Assembly (NCBI RefSeq): GCF_014837145.1
Contig: NZ_JACYFS010000006.1
Coordinates: 157,216-221,215 of the forward strand
Direction of reading: 5' to 3'
Source: Chryseobacterium caseinilyticum
GTDB taxonomy: Bacteria > Bacteroidota > Bacteroidia > Flavobacteriales > Weeksellaceae
Length of the DNA: 64,000 nt
The notes beneath the pieces are model-generated. The model was given only the letters and a program-made list of their open reading frames with translations. It had not been told where the DNA came from and searched no databases. The stretch's first letter is position 1, and each line of letters starts with the position of its first letter. This document shows, in pieces, positions 44,399 to 52,265 of the stretch. The translations under genes were made by a program, and so were the position numbers.

Positions 44399-46780
44399 AT
44401 GAAAAACATTATAAATCTAATGCTGGTCTTTTTCGGACTGACATTGGTTTCTGCGCAGAAATATACGGTTCAGGGAACGGTGCAGGATTTTCACGATAAA
44501 ACAATGCTTGAAAATGCAGAAGTTAAAATCGGGGACTTAACCACTAAAACTGACAAAAAAGGAAAATTTTCTTTCCCAAATGTTCCTGCAGGAAATTATA
44601 AGCTCGTGGCCAGACATCCGCTCTGCGATGATTATACTGAAAATGTGGGAGTCGACAGAGATATTCATCTTGCCATTATATTAGAGCATCATGAAGGTGA
44701 AATTCAGACCGTCACTATCCACGGAAGCCACAAAACAAAAGGCTCCGTAATTATGACGACTTTGGATAAAACGGAAATAGAAAGAAATTCCACCGAAAAT
44801 CTGGGAAATCTTTTATCCAGAATTTCCGGAGTTTCATCTCTGAAAACGGGGAATAATATCACAAAACCCGTTATCCGCGGACTTTACGGAAGCCGTATTT
44901 CCATCATTAACAATGGTGTGAGAATGGCCGAGCAGGAATGGGGAGTAGAGCATGCTCCCAATATTGATGTGAACGATTTTGAGCACATCGATGTCATAAA
45001 AGGTGCTTCCGCACTGAAGTTTGGAAATGAAGGAGTTGGTGGCGTTGTTGTTTTGGAATCTGCAGTTTTGCCCAAAAAAGATACCATTATGGGAAGCCTC
45101 AGACTTTCAGGAATTTCAAATGGTAGAGGAGGTGAGATTGGTGCCAATGTCGCAAAAGCATGGAAGAACCAATGGTTTGTAAAAACAGGCGGATCATACA
45201 GAAAAACGGGCGATCTGTACATGCCGCACTATACTTTGCAGAATACCGGACAGGAATTCAATTCTTTTAATTTCTCGTTCGGGAAGCACAGTTTTCTGCA
45301 GGGGTTTGATGTGTCATACAGCGGCATCAATCAGGAATTTGGGATTTACCGCGGTGCACATCTGGCTAGCCCCGAAGATTTCTACAATGCTGTGAACTTC
45401 GGACAGTCTTATTATCTGGATAATTTCAGCTATGATATCGACAATCCGAAGCAGGAAGTGGCGCATCACATTGCGAAACTTTCAGCATACAGAAGGTTTG
45501 CAGATTTTGGGAAGCTCACTTTTCAGTACAGTTTTCAGCTCAACAGAAGAAAAGAATACGACATCAGAAGAGGTGAACTGAGCAATCTTCCGTCGATGGA
45601 TTTAAGATTAATCACGCATTCTGCCAGTCTTGTTCATCTTCTGGAAAGAGCAAACTGGAGTCTTGAAAGCGGAATTTCAGGAGCTTTTCAGGATAATTAT
45701 CCGAATCCCGCAACCAAAGCGAGACGTCTGATTCCTGATTACTACCGTTATGATGCGGGAGCGTTTTCGGTCTTTAAATACAGATTCAATTCTAAATTAA
45801 ATGCCGAGGCAGCCGTGCGATACGATTTCAGCAGATATGATGCCTATAAATATTATGATTCAGAAAAATGGGAAGCAAATTATGCAGATACTTTCCCTCA
45901 GTTTGTCGTGAGTGAATCGGGAAGCAGAACTTTGACGAGACCAATTCTCGATTATCATAATTTCTCTGCAAACCTTGGCTTAGATTACAAACCTTTTGAG
46001 AATTTAGAATTAAAACTGAATCTTTCAAGAGCAGAAAGAACGCCTAATCCTGCAGAGCTTTTCTCAGACGGTCTGCATCATTCTGCAGCAATTATGGAAG
46101 AAGGAAATTTAAATATTCAGAAAGAAACTGTTTATAATGTCAATCTTTCTTTAGCTGCGAAATTTAATGTTTTGAAAGGTCTTCATATCGAAGCCAGTCC
46201 GTATCTGATGATGTCTGATAATTTTGTTAATCAGATCCCAACCAGTGTTATGAATACCAACCGAGGTGTTTTTCCAGTCTGGTCTTATCAGCAGATCAAA
46301 GCAAGGATTTTCGGAGTTGATGCCGATGCAGAATTGTCGGTTACCGATCAGTTAAAATGGAAATCAGGCTTCAGTATTCTGAAAGGTGACGATCTTTCAA
46401 ATAATGAACCTCTGATTCTGATGACGCCTGCGAAACTGAGGAATTCAATTCAATTCAATTTAAACAAACCTAGAAATTTCTATATCAGTCTGGAAAACGA
46501 AAATACCTTTAAGCAAAACCGTTTCCCGATCAGAAATCTTCCGGTATCGTTTATAAAAGATGGTGTGGAAAGAAGTGAAATCGTTGATTTCAGCTCTACT
46601 CCGGCGGCTTTCAGTCTGTTTCATGCGTCTGTGGGTGCAGACTTGGCTAAGAATCTGAATGTCAATTTCAGAATCAACAATATTTTCAATACAGATTACC
46701 GCGAGTATCTCAACCGCCTCAGATATTATATGTTTGAATCGGGAAGAAATTTTGTGGTTACTCTTAAATACAATTTCTAA
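44399..46780 (+). CDS. TonB-dependent outer membrane receptor, probable metal uptake
   Basis: A signal peptide ending ...LVSAQ is followed by a carboxypeptidase-regulatory-like domain (about 22-95), a plug domain with NLGNLLSRISGVSSLKTGN and KPVIRGLYGSRISIINNGVR (about 137-180), and a 22-strand-type beta barrel to the C-terminal aromatic residue (NFVVTLKYNF). The 793 residues are complete. The histidine-rich lipoprotein downstream (217 bp) and the CxxCH protein upstream point to zinc or copper import, similar in layout to ZnuD-type loci. The substrate is inferred. Confidence 0.93.
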   Translation: MKNIINLMLVFFGLTLVSAQKYTVQGTVQDFHDKTMLENAEVKIGDLTTKTDKKGKFSFPNVPAGNYKLVARHPLCDDYTENVGVDRDIHLAIILEHHEGEIQTVTIHGSHKTKGSVIMTTLDKTEIERNSTENLGNLLSRISGVSSLKTGNNITKPVIRGLYGSRISIINNGVRMAEQEWGVEHAPNIDVNDFEHIDVIKGASALKFGNEGVGGVVVLESAVLPKKDTIMGSLRLSGISNGRGGEIGANVAKAWKNQWFVKTGGSYRKTGDLYMPHYTLQNTGQEFNSFNFSFGKHSFLQGFDVSYSGINQEFGIYRGAHLASPEDFYNAVNFGQSYYLDNFSYDIDNPKQEVAHHIAKLSAYRRFADFGKLTFQYSFQLNRRKEYDIRRGELSNLPSMDLRLITHSASLVHLLERANWSLESGISGAFQDNYPNPATKARRLIPDYYRYDAGAFSVFKYRFNSKLNAEAAVRYDFSRYDAYKYYDSEKWEANYADTFPQFVVSESGSRTLTRPILDYHNFSANLGLDYKPFENLELKLNLSRAERTPNPAELFSDGLHHSAAIMEEGNLNIQKETVYNVNLSLAAKFNVLKGLHIEASPYLMMSDNFVNQIPTSVMNTNRGVFPVWSYQQIKARIFGVDADAELSVTDQLKWKSGFSILKGDDLSNNEPLILMTPAKLRNSIQFNLNKPRNFYISLENENTFKQNRFPIRNLPVSFIKDGVERSEIVDFSSTPAAFSLFHASVGADLAKNLNVNFRINNIFNTDYREYLNRLRYYMFESGRNFVVTLKYNF

Positions 46781-46819
46781 CTATCTGAAATTATTAAAAA
46801 AAATATTCGTATCAAATTT

Positions 46820-46905
46820 TCAAATCATTTTTCTTGACCCCGACCCCTAAAGGGAGGAAAAATGCCTTGAAAATTTCATCAAAATTACGCCCTTTAGGGA
46901 CGGGG
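46820..46905. repeat. CCCTAAAGGG palindromic repeat
   Basis: GACCCCGACCCCTAAAGGGA and, 50 bp later, CGCCCTTTAGGGACGGGG form an inverted pair in the gap between the receptor and the His-rich lipoprotein. This type of CCCCTTTAGGGG repeat is common in intergenic DNA of Flavobacteria. Confidence 0.65.
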
Positions 46906-46997
46906 AAATTAATTTGATGAAATTCGGGCAAACTCGTCGAAGCGTTGTCCGTAATTAAAATTTAAACAAATTATTAAAACTTAAAATTAAATTTAAA

Positions 46998-47558
46998 ATG
47001 AAAAAAATATTCAATATTACACTGGTTTTATTCGCAGCACTATTCATTTTCTCTTGTAGAAATGACGACGACGCAGTTCCTGAAGATGTTCACGAGCACG
47101 ACGAAATCGGAAGAGTAGTTTTAAAACTTACCAATAAAGCCGACGCAGCGGATGTACAGACAGTGAACGTAATTTCAGGAGTGGCAGACGGTCATTTGCA
47201 TCTTCATACAGGAGATACTTATCTGGCAGAACTGGATTTTCAGATCGCTCACGACGATCATTATCACTCTTCAGAAGAAATTGTGGAAGAAAAAGATCAT
47301 CATTTCATTACTTTCGGTCCGGCAAACGCTGATATTGTGGTGATGAGAGCTTCAAACGATGTCGTAAGAACAGACGGACAAAAATTAGGTTTAAAATCTG
47401 AATGGAAAATCAATTCTACACAGGCTACAGGAAAAATGAATATTAAATTAGTTCATGGTCCTACTGCCGTTAATCAGAATTATCCTTCTGCAACCAACCA
47501 GTTGGGGCAGACTCAGGGTGGAGAAACTGACGTTGATATCACAGTTGACGCGCACTAA
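46998..47558 (+). CDS. Histidine-rich lipoprotein
   Basis: The signal peptide has lipobox IFSC (Cys at about 20). The mature part starts with an acidic DDDAVPEDVHEHDE stretch and has many His/Asp clusters: DGHLHLHTGD (about 69-78), AHDDHYHSSEE (about 88-98) and EKDHHFITFG. The composition suggests binding of Zn, Cu or Ni at the outer membrane, donating to or receiving from the TonB receptor encoded upstream. The 186-residue length and a C-terminal VDITVDAH fit a lipoprotein family found beside metal receptors in Bacteroidota. A terminator follows. Confidence 0.82.
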   Translation: MKKIFNITLVLFAALFIFSCRNDDDAVPEDVHEHDEIGRVVLKLTNKADAADVQTVNVISGVADGHLHLHTGDTYLAELDFQIAHDDHYHSSEEIVEEKDHHFITFGPANADIVVMRASNDVVRTDGQKLGLKSEWKINSTQATGKMNIKLVHGPTAVNQNYPSATNQLGQTQGGETDVDITVDAH

Positions 47559-47587
47559 AATCTTAACCGGATATAATTTAATATCAC

Positions 47588-47617
47588 AAAAAGACATTAT
47601 TTCGGTAATGTCTTTTT
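47588..47617 (+). terminator. Terminator of the His-rich lipoprotein gene
   Basis: AAAAAGACATTA (47588-47599) pairs with TAATGTCTTTTT (47606-47617) around a 6-nt loop. Confidence 0.85.
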
Positions 47618-47647
47618 ATTTTAACGTATTATAACAAATGGAATCGC

Positions 47648-47675
47648 TTGTTTTAATAAAAAATTCATATTTTTG
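47648..47675 (+). promoter_or_regulatory. Promoter of tig
   Basis: TTG at 47648-47650 is separated by 17 bp from the -7 box TATTTTTG at 47668-47675, matching the Bacteroidota consensus. The ATG at 47698 follows by 22 nt. Confidence 0.7.
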
Positions 47676-47697
47676 CAACCTAAAATTTTAATCGATA

Positions 47698-49032
47698 ATG
47701 AACGTTACAGCTCAAAATCATGATGATGTAAGTGCATTGCTTACTGTTACATTAGAAAAATCTGACTACAAAGATAAAGTAGAAAAGCAGTTGATGAACT
47801 ATGCTAAAAATGCACAGGTTCCTGGATTCAGAAAAGGAAAAGTGCCTTTGAGCATGGTAAAAAGACAATATGAAGCAGGAATTGCTTTTGAAGAAATCAA
47901 CAAGCAGGTTTCTGATGCTCTTAATAATTATGTAAACGAAAACAAACTGAGATTGGTAGGTCAGCCTGTTCCTCAGCCGGTAAACGAGTTCAACCACAAC
48001 GCAGAGAAAATCGAGGTGGCTTTTGAAGTTGGTTTCGAGCCTGAATTCTCTATCGATCTTGCTAAATATGAAGCGCCTCATTACAAAGTAGAAGCTTCAG
48101 AAAAAGAAATCAGCAAGAGCATCGAAAATATGCAGAAGCGTTTCGCAGAGCAGGAGCCTCAGGAAAAGATCGGTAAAGATTCTTACGTAGCTTTGGAAAT
48201 CTCTCAGGTAGTGGAAGAAGGTGCTGAAGGTGAGCACAACCACGCACCAAAAAGTGCTTTGATCAGCGCTGAAAACAAAGAAGCTTTCAAATTGGTGAAG
48301 TCTTTGAAAATGGACGAATCTGTGAAAGTATCTAAAGAAACTTTAGCTGAAAACGAAGAACTTGCAAAAGAATTAGGTTTCTCAAAAGAAGAAGCTGAGC
48401 ACTTGCACCACGCTGAAGTTGAAGTAAAAGTAAAAGATTTCTACAGTTTGAAATTAGCTGAACTGAACCAGGAACTTTTTGATAAAGTTTACGGTGCAGA
48501 CGCTATTAAATCTGAGGAAGAACTTAAAGATAAAGTAAAAACTGAGTTAGACGAATATTTCCAGCAGAATGCAGACGTACACTTCGTAAACAAAGTGTTG
48601 GAGCAGGTTACAGAGAAAGAAGAAGTAAAACTTCCTGAAACTTTCTTAACGAAATGGTTGGTATTCTCAAACCAGAACATCCAGTCTGAAGAGCAGGCAA
48701 AAGAAATTCTTGAATCAGAAAGAAGTCAGTTAAAATACCAGATCATCGAAGGTAAATTAATGACTGAAAATGATGTGAAAATTGATTACACAGACGTTTT
48801 GGGTCAGGCTGAGCAGTTGGTAAGAAACCAGTTGGCAATCTACGGAATCCATCACTTAGGTGACGAGGAAATCCAGAAATATGCTGCTGAAATGTTGAAA
48901 GACCAGGAGCAAGTAAGACAGTTATCTTCTGAGGTGGCTATGGCTAAGTTGAAAGACGTGATCCTTGAGAAAGCGACTAAAAAAGAAACTGCCATCTCTC
49001 ACGACGAGTTTTTGGAAGAATTGAAGAAGTAA
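47698..49032 (+). CDS. tig: Trigger factor chaperone
   Basis: Trigger factor binds ribosomes at the exit tunnel and holds nascent chains. The ribosome-binding signature GFRKGKVPLSMV (about 42-53) is visible in the N-terminal domain. The PPIase domain in the middle is degenerate, with a GAEGEHNHAPKS insertion and no strong FKBP active-site motif, as in other Bacteroidota. The C-terminal part is helical and acidic. The 444 residues fit the family. A strong promoter and terminator make it a single-gene unit. Confidence 0.92.
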   Translation: MNVTAQNHDDVSALLTVTLEKSDYKDKVEKQLMNYAKNAQVPGFRKGKVPLSMVKRQYEAGIAFEEINKQVSDALNNYVNENKLRLVGQPVPQPVNEFNHNAEKIEVAFEVGFEPEFSIDLAKYEAPHYKVEASEKEISKSIENMQKRFAEQEPQEKIGKDSYVALEISQVVEEGAEGEHNHAPKSALISAENKEAFKLVKSLKMDESVKVSKETLAENEELAKELGFSKEEAEHLHHAEVEVKVKDFYSLKLAELNQELFDKVYGADAIKSEEELKDKVKTELDEYFQQNADVHFVNKVLEQVTEKEEVKLPETFLTKWLVFSNQNIQSEEQAKEILESERSQLKYQIIEGKLMTENDVKIDYTDVLGQAEQLVRNQLAIYGIHHLGDEEIQKYAAEMLKDQEQVRQLSSEVAMAKLKDVILEKATKKETAISHDEFLEELKK

Positions 49033-49056
49033 TTCTTCTCTATTTAAATATATCAG

Positions 49057-49080
49057 AACCCACCGCTTTGGTGGGTTTTG
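49057..49080 (+). terminator. Terminator of tig
   Basis: AACCCACC (49057-49064) pairs with GGTGGGTT (49070-49077), followed by TTTG. Confidence 0.8.
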
Positions 49081-49131
49081 TTGTTATCATAATTAAGGTT
49101 TCTCTTTGTTTTGAAGAAAGCATTGGATAAT

Positions 49132-49722
49132 TTATTTCCACGATTTATCTTTCTTCAAATACCGTTGATGTATTTTTTGTAGAGATTCATATTGTGAAGA
49201 TTTAAAGACAAACTGATCTCTGTAGATATTATTTTGATCAAATTTTAGAACGATCGTAGTTCTTTCAGGTCTTGTGTAATAACTAGAATTTGTAAAAAGT
49301 TCCACTATGTGAAATACAAGGAATTGGAATTTTCCATCTTTAAAAAGAATCAAATTACTTGGTATGTTTAGTAAACTTATTTTTTCAGAAACTCTAATTT
49401 TTTTTCCGTCAACGTAAATCAATAGATAATCTTTGGAAAATAGGTGATCTCCTTTTTTTAATTGATATAATCTCTTTATTTTGTCGTTCGTTTTGCATGA
49501 AAGGTCAAATGCTAAACCACTGTTTTTTAGAATTGCCGAAAATTTAAATTCTCCTATATTCTCATTTACAAATACAGCTCTGTATGGCGTTTTTTCATTT
49601 TCATATTTCTGAAATTCAAAATCACAAAAATCGGATAAGTCTTTTTGCGCAATGATTTTAAGCTGGGTTTTTTGACCATACAATGTCAGTGAGAAGAGTA
49701 ACGCTATTAAAATCCGTTTCAT
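49132..49722 (-). CDS. Secreted protein of unknown function (196 aa)
   Basis: A signal peptide MKRILIALLFSLTLYGQ is followed by a soluble domain with alternating hydrophobic and polar residues, suggesting beta strands (KIIAQKDLSDFCDFEFQ; LLIYVDGKKIRVSEKISLL). It has two cysteines and a basic C-terminus. No family was recognised. It is one of three co-directional secreted unknowns (49132, 50021, 50682), each with its own spacing, so they are not a tight operon. It lies beside REP-like repeats. Confidence 0.7.
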   Translation of the reverse strand: MKRILIALLFSLTLYGQKTQLKIIAQKDLSDFCDFEFQKYENEKTPYRAVFVNENIGEFKFSAILKNSGLAFDLSCKTNDKIKRLYQLKKGDHLFSKDYLLIYVDGKKIRVSEKISLLNIPSNLILFKDGKFQFLVFHIVELFTNSSYYTRPERTTIVLKFDQNNIYRDQFVFKSSQYESLQKIHQRYLKKDKSWK

Positions 49723-49804
49723 ATTGTTCGTGGAGGCTGTCTAATTAGTTCTTGATATTATTTATTTTAATAAAATTGGAATCTAATTCGTGCTGAGTCC
49801 AATA

Positions 49805-49998
49805 GTGCGGATTTGAAATCAGTATTTAGTATTCCGACCGCTGACAAATTTATATACTTTAAAAATATCTTGCTTACGGTAATTTCGATAGCGCGGATTT
49901 GCAATCCGTGCTTATTTCCAACTTACAAAGAGAATGTATTATATTTAATTAGTTTTGCATTGCATGCAAAGTTACGGATCTCAAATCCGCGACATCGG
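49805..49998. repeat. REP-like GCGGATTTGCAATCCG repeats
   Basis: Three related words occur in 200 bp: GTGCGGATTTGAAATCAG (49806), GCGCGGATTTGCAATCCGTG (49891, palindromic CGGATTTGCAATCCG) and TTACGGATCTCAAATCCGCG (49972). Between them TTTGCATTGCATGCAAA is another palindrome near 49953. No gene is seen in this 298-bp gap. Confidence 0.75.
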
Positions 49999-50020
49999 AT
50001 CTGGCGGCATGAATTGTAGA

Positions 50021-50482
50021 TTAGAAATACCTTGACATCGTAATTGCACTCATTTTATTTTCTCTGTCTACTTCCAGCACGCTGCACCATAAATCTGAAC
50101 TTCTTTTTTCCCAAACTATATTGGAATCATCGCCTGGAGAGCTTTTAAAATTTAGGTTCTTAAGGTCAGCTTCTAAAATAGATACTAAATTTGTGGGGAG
50201 ATAAAGAATAACACTGTCAATCTGATCAGATTCATCAAAAAAAACAGCAACAAATTTATTATTGCTGCCTTGAAAATGCATAGCAGTTCCACCATCAGCC
50301 GGTTCAGTACTGTTAAATTTATAATCATAATTCTTCAGAAGTTTCTTGACTGACGATTTGGAAGAATTAATTAGAATATCCTGTATCATGGATAACTCAT
50401 AGCTTTTAAAACTTTCTTGTGCTGACATAGAAGTCATCATCACGAATAAAGCGAACAATGTAAGTAGAATTTTAGTTTTCAT
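50021..50482 (-). CDS. Secreted protein of unknown function (153 aa)
   Basis: The signal peptide ends ...MSMSAQ. The mature 130 residues contain MIQDILINSSKSSVKKLLKN and FVAVFFDESDQIDSVILYLP, alternating helix and strand, with a single late cysteine. The family was not recognised. It lies between REP-like repeats and an AT-rich gap, in the same direction as the two other secreted unknowns. Confidence 0.7.
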   Translation of the reverse strand: MKTKILLTLFALFVMMTSMSAQESFKSYELSMIQDILINSSKSSVKKLLKNYDYKFNSTEPADGGTAMHFQGSNNKFVAVFFDESDQIDSVILYLPTNLVSILEADLKNLNFKSSPGDDSNIVWEKRSSDLWCSVLEVDRENKMSAITMSRYF

Positions 50483-50681
50483 TATAATTATTTTCTTACA
50501 AACTTATTCTATTTAGCAAATTGATAAAATAGCACTAAAGTGGTATTTTAAGATACTTCCCATAAACTTTATAGGCTAAAATTCAGGCTTGTATTTTAAT
50601 TATTTACAGAATTGAAAGCCTCAATCTTATGGTATGTATTATAAATCAGAAAAGACATTTTTTTTAAGCTTTGTCAAACCT

Positions 50682-51209
50682 CTAATTCTCATTCACTTTT
50701 ACCAGCTCACTGAGTACAGGAATCTCGTTCTGCAGATAATCTGATTCTTTTGCTACAATGGTATACACAATTTTTTCCTTTAGATATTTGTAGTCAACTG
50801 TCAGTACAGAAAACATACGGGTAAATTTGATCTCTTTATCGATATCTCCAATCTTATCTCTTGCAATTTTAAGATAAAAGAAATTCAACGTTTCCATCTT
50901 TTTTTCAGGCGCGTAATAATCATTCTTTCTTTCTCTAAAGCTAAATACAATTAAGGGAAACTGAGCCCCAACGATATAATGATTTCTTCCTGAAAATTCA
51001 ATTTCATTGGCTATGATGTTTCGTTTCAGATTTATTTTTTCAAAATAATTGCCACCGTTCCTGACGTGTAAAACTTCAATTTTGGCTACAGGGATATCTT
51101 TGTCAAACTTTACTTTAAACTTAAAATCTGCACATCCGGAAGCCTGAGCATGCATGAAGATACAGAGTAAAAGTGTCAGGAGAATCAGGTATTTTTTAGA
51201 TTTAAGCAT
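50682..51209 (-). CDS. Secreted protein of unknown function (175 aa)
   Basis: The signal peptide ends ...FMHAQASG and is followed by CADFKFKVKFDKDIPVAKIE. The predicted fold is mostly beta (IEVLHVRNGGNYFEKINLKR; SVLTVDYKYLKEKIVYTIVA). It contains one cysteine in the mature protein. No family was recognised. It is the first of three co-directional secreted unknowns and is divergent from the lipoprotein-sorting-like gene. Confidence 0.7.
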   Translation of the reverse strand: MLKSKKYLILLTLLLCIFMHAQASGCADFKFKVKFDKDIPVAKIEVLHVRNGGNYFEKINLKRNIIANEIEFSGRNHYIVGAQFPLIVFSFRERKNDYYAPEKKMETLNFFYLKIARDKIGDIDKEIKFTRMFSVLTVDYKYLKEKIVYTIVAKESDYLQNEIPVLSELVKVNEN

Positions 51210-51390
51210 ATTTTATTTCGGTTAAATTTAATTACGATAAACAAAAATAAAAAATGAGGTGAGCATAAAGAATGAAGACTTGGTACAATCGGAATTTTAA
51301 ATGATGAAAGATGGATGTGAGGTTGTAAACAGCTTCCTGTCCGCCAATTTAAATTTCCTATCTTTACCGTACAAAAAATTTAATTTTAAA

Positions 51391-52083
51391 ATGAAAAAAA
51401 TCATTCTTTCATTTATATTGATTCTCACGTTTTCTGAACCATTGTCAGCACAGAAGATGACTTCTACATCAGGAGCATCAACTGCAAATTCTCAAATGAC
51501 CGCTCAAAAAGTTATAGATAATTATATTACAGCATTGGGTGGCAGAGCTAAACTTGAATCTGTGAAGACCGTTATTATTGAGAATACCTTATCTGCACCA
51601 AATGCAGAGATTACGATGACGACAAAGAAAATGGGAAATAAATTTATTTCAGTTCAGGATATCATGGGGACTAAGGTAAGTCAGATTTTTGATGGTAAAA
51701 AGGGGTATGTGGAACAGAAAGGAATGAAAACGGAAATTCCAGCCACCAAGATTGCCGAGTTGAAAAGTAACAAGATGCTGGATGCTCTTAATTATGAAGC
51801 GTCTACCTTTACAGCAGTTACATCAGAACAAACAGATGGTAAAAACTACAATGTTCTGACTTCTCCTAAAGGCAGATATTTCTTTGATGCAGGCACTGGT
51901 CTTCTTTATAAATCCGAAACCAAAGAAGGCAGCAGTTCTACGATAAAAAGTTATATGACGGTGGAAGGAATCAAATTTCCTGAAGAAATTGAAGCTAAAG
52001 GCAGCAAACAGAATGTAACTATAAAAACGAATAAAATAGTTTTAAACTCCGGCGTTTCCGACGCTGATTTTGTAATCAACTAA
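51391..52083 (+). CDS. Outer-membrane lipoprotein-sorting-like protein
   Basis: The signal peptide MKKIILSFILILTFSEPLSAQ precedes a mature domain with AQKVIDNYITALGGRAKLES and TMTTKKMGNKFISVQDIMG, the strand pattern of LolA/LolB-like and DUF4292-like proteins. The longer frame from 51301 is rejected because the ATG at 51391 directly begins a canonical signal peptide and a -7-like TATCTTTA lies at 51359. It is encoded just upstream of an M16 peptidase in the same direction, a pairing common in Bacteroidota. The client is unknown. Confidence 0.78.
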   Translation: MKKIILSFILILTFSEPLSAQKMTSTSGASTANSQMTAQKVIDNYITALGGRAKLESVKTVIIENTLSAPNAEITMTTKKMGNKFISVQDIMGTKVSQIFDGKKGYVEQKGMKTEIPATKIAELKSNKMLDALNYEASTFTAVTSEQTDGKNYNVLTSPKGRYFFDAGTGLLYKSETKEGSSSTIKSYMTVEGIKFPEEIEAKGSKQNVTIKTNKIVLNSGVSDADFVIN

Positions 52084-52265
52084 ACTTGTTTTACAGTATT
52101 AAAATCTTCATTTTAATTTTGTAAAATGCTCATACTGAACCGGAAATATTTTCGGGTTCTTATTTAACTATATTTTAACTCAATCAGGATTTCAATTTTC
52201 TTTTATGCGTGAATAATTTTTTTAATTTTATCACGTTAAACAAAACGAGAATTAAAATTCAAAAC

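Noticed and set aside
49813..50019. Plus-strand 68-aa frame in the REP-like gap
   Set aside because: It is built from the repeat words themselves and has no supporting context.
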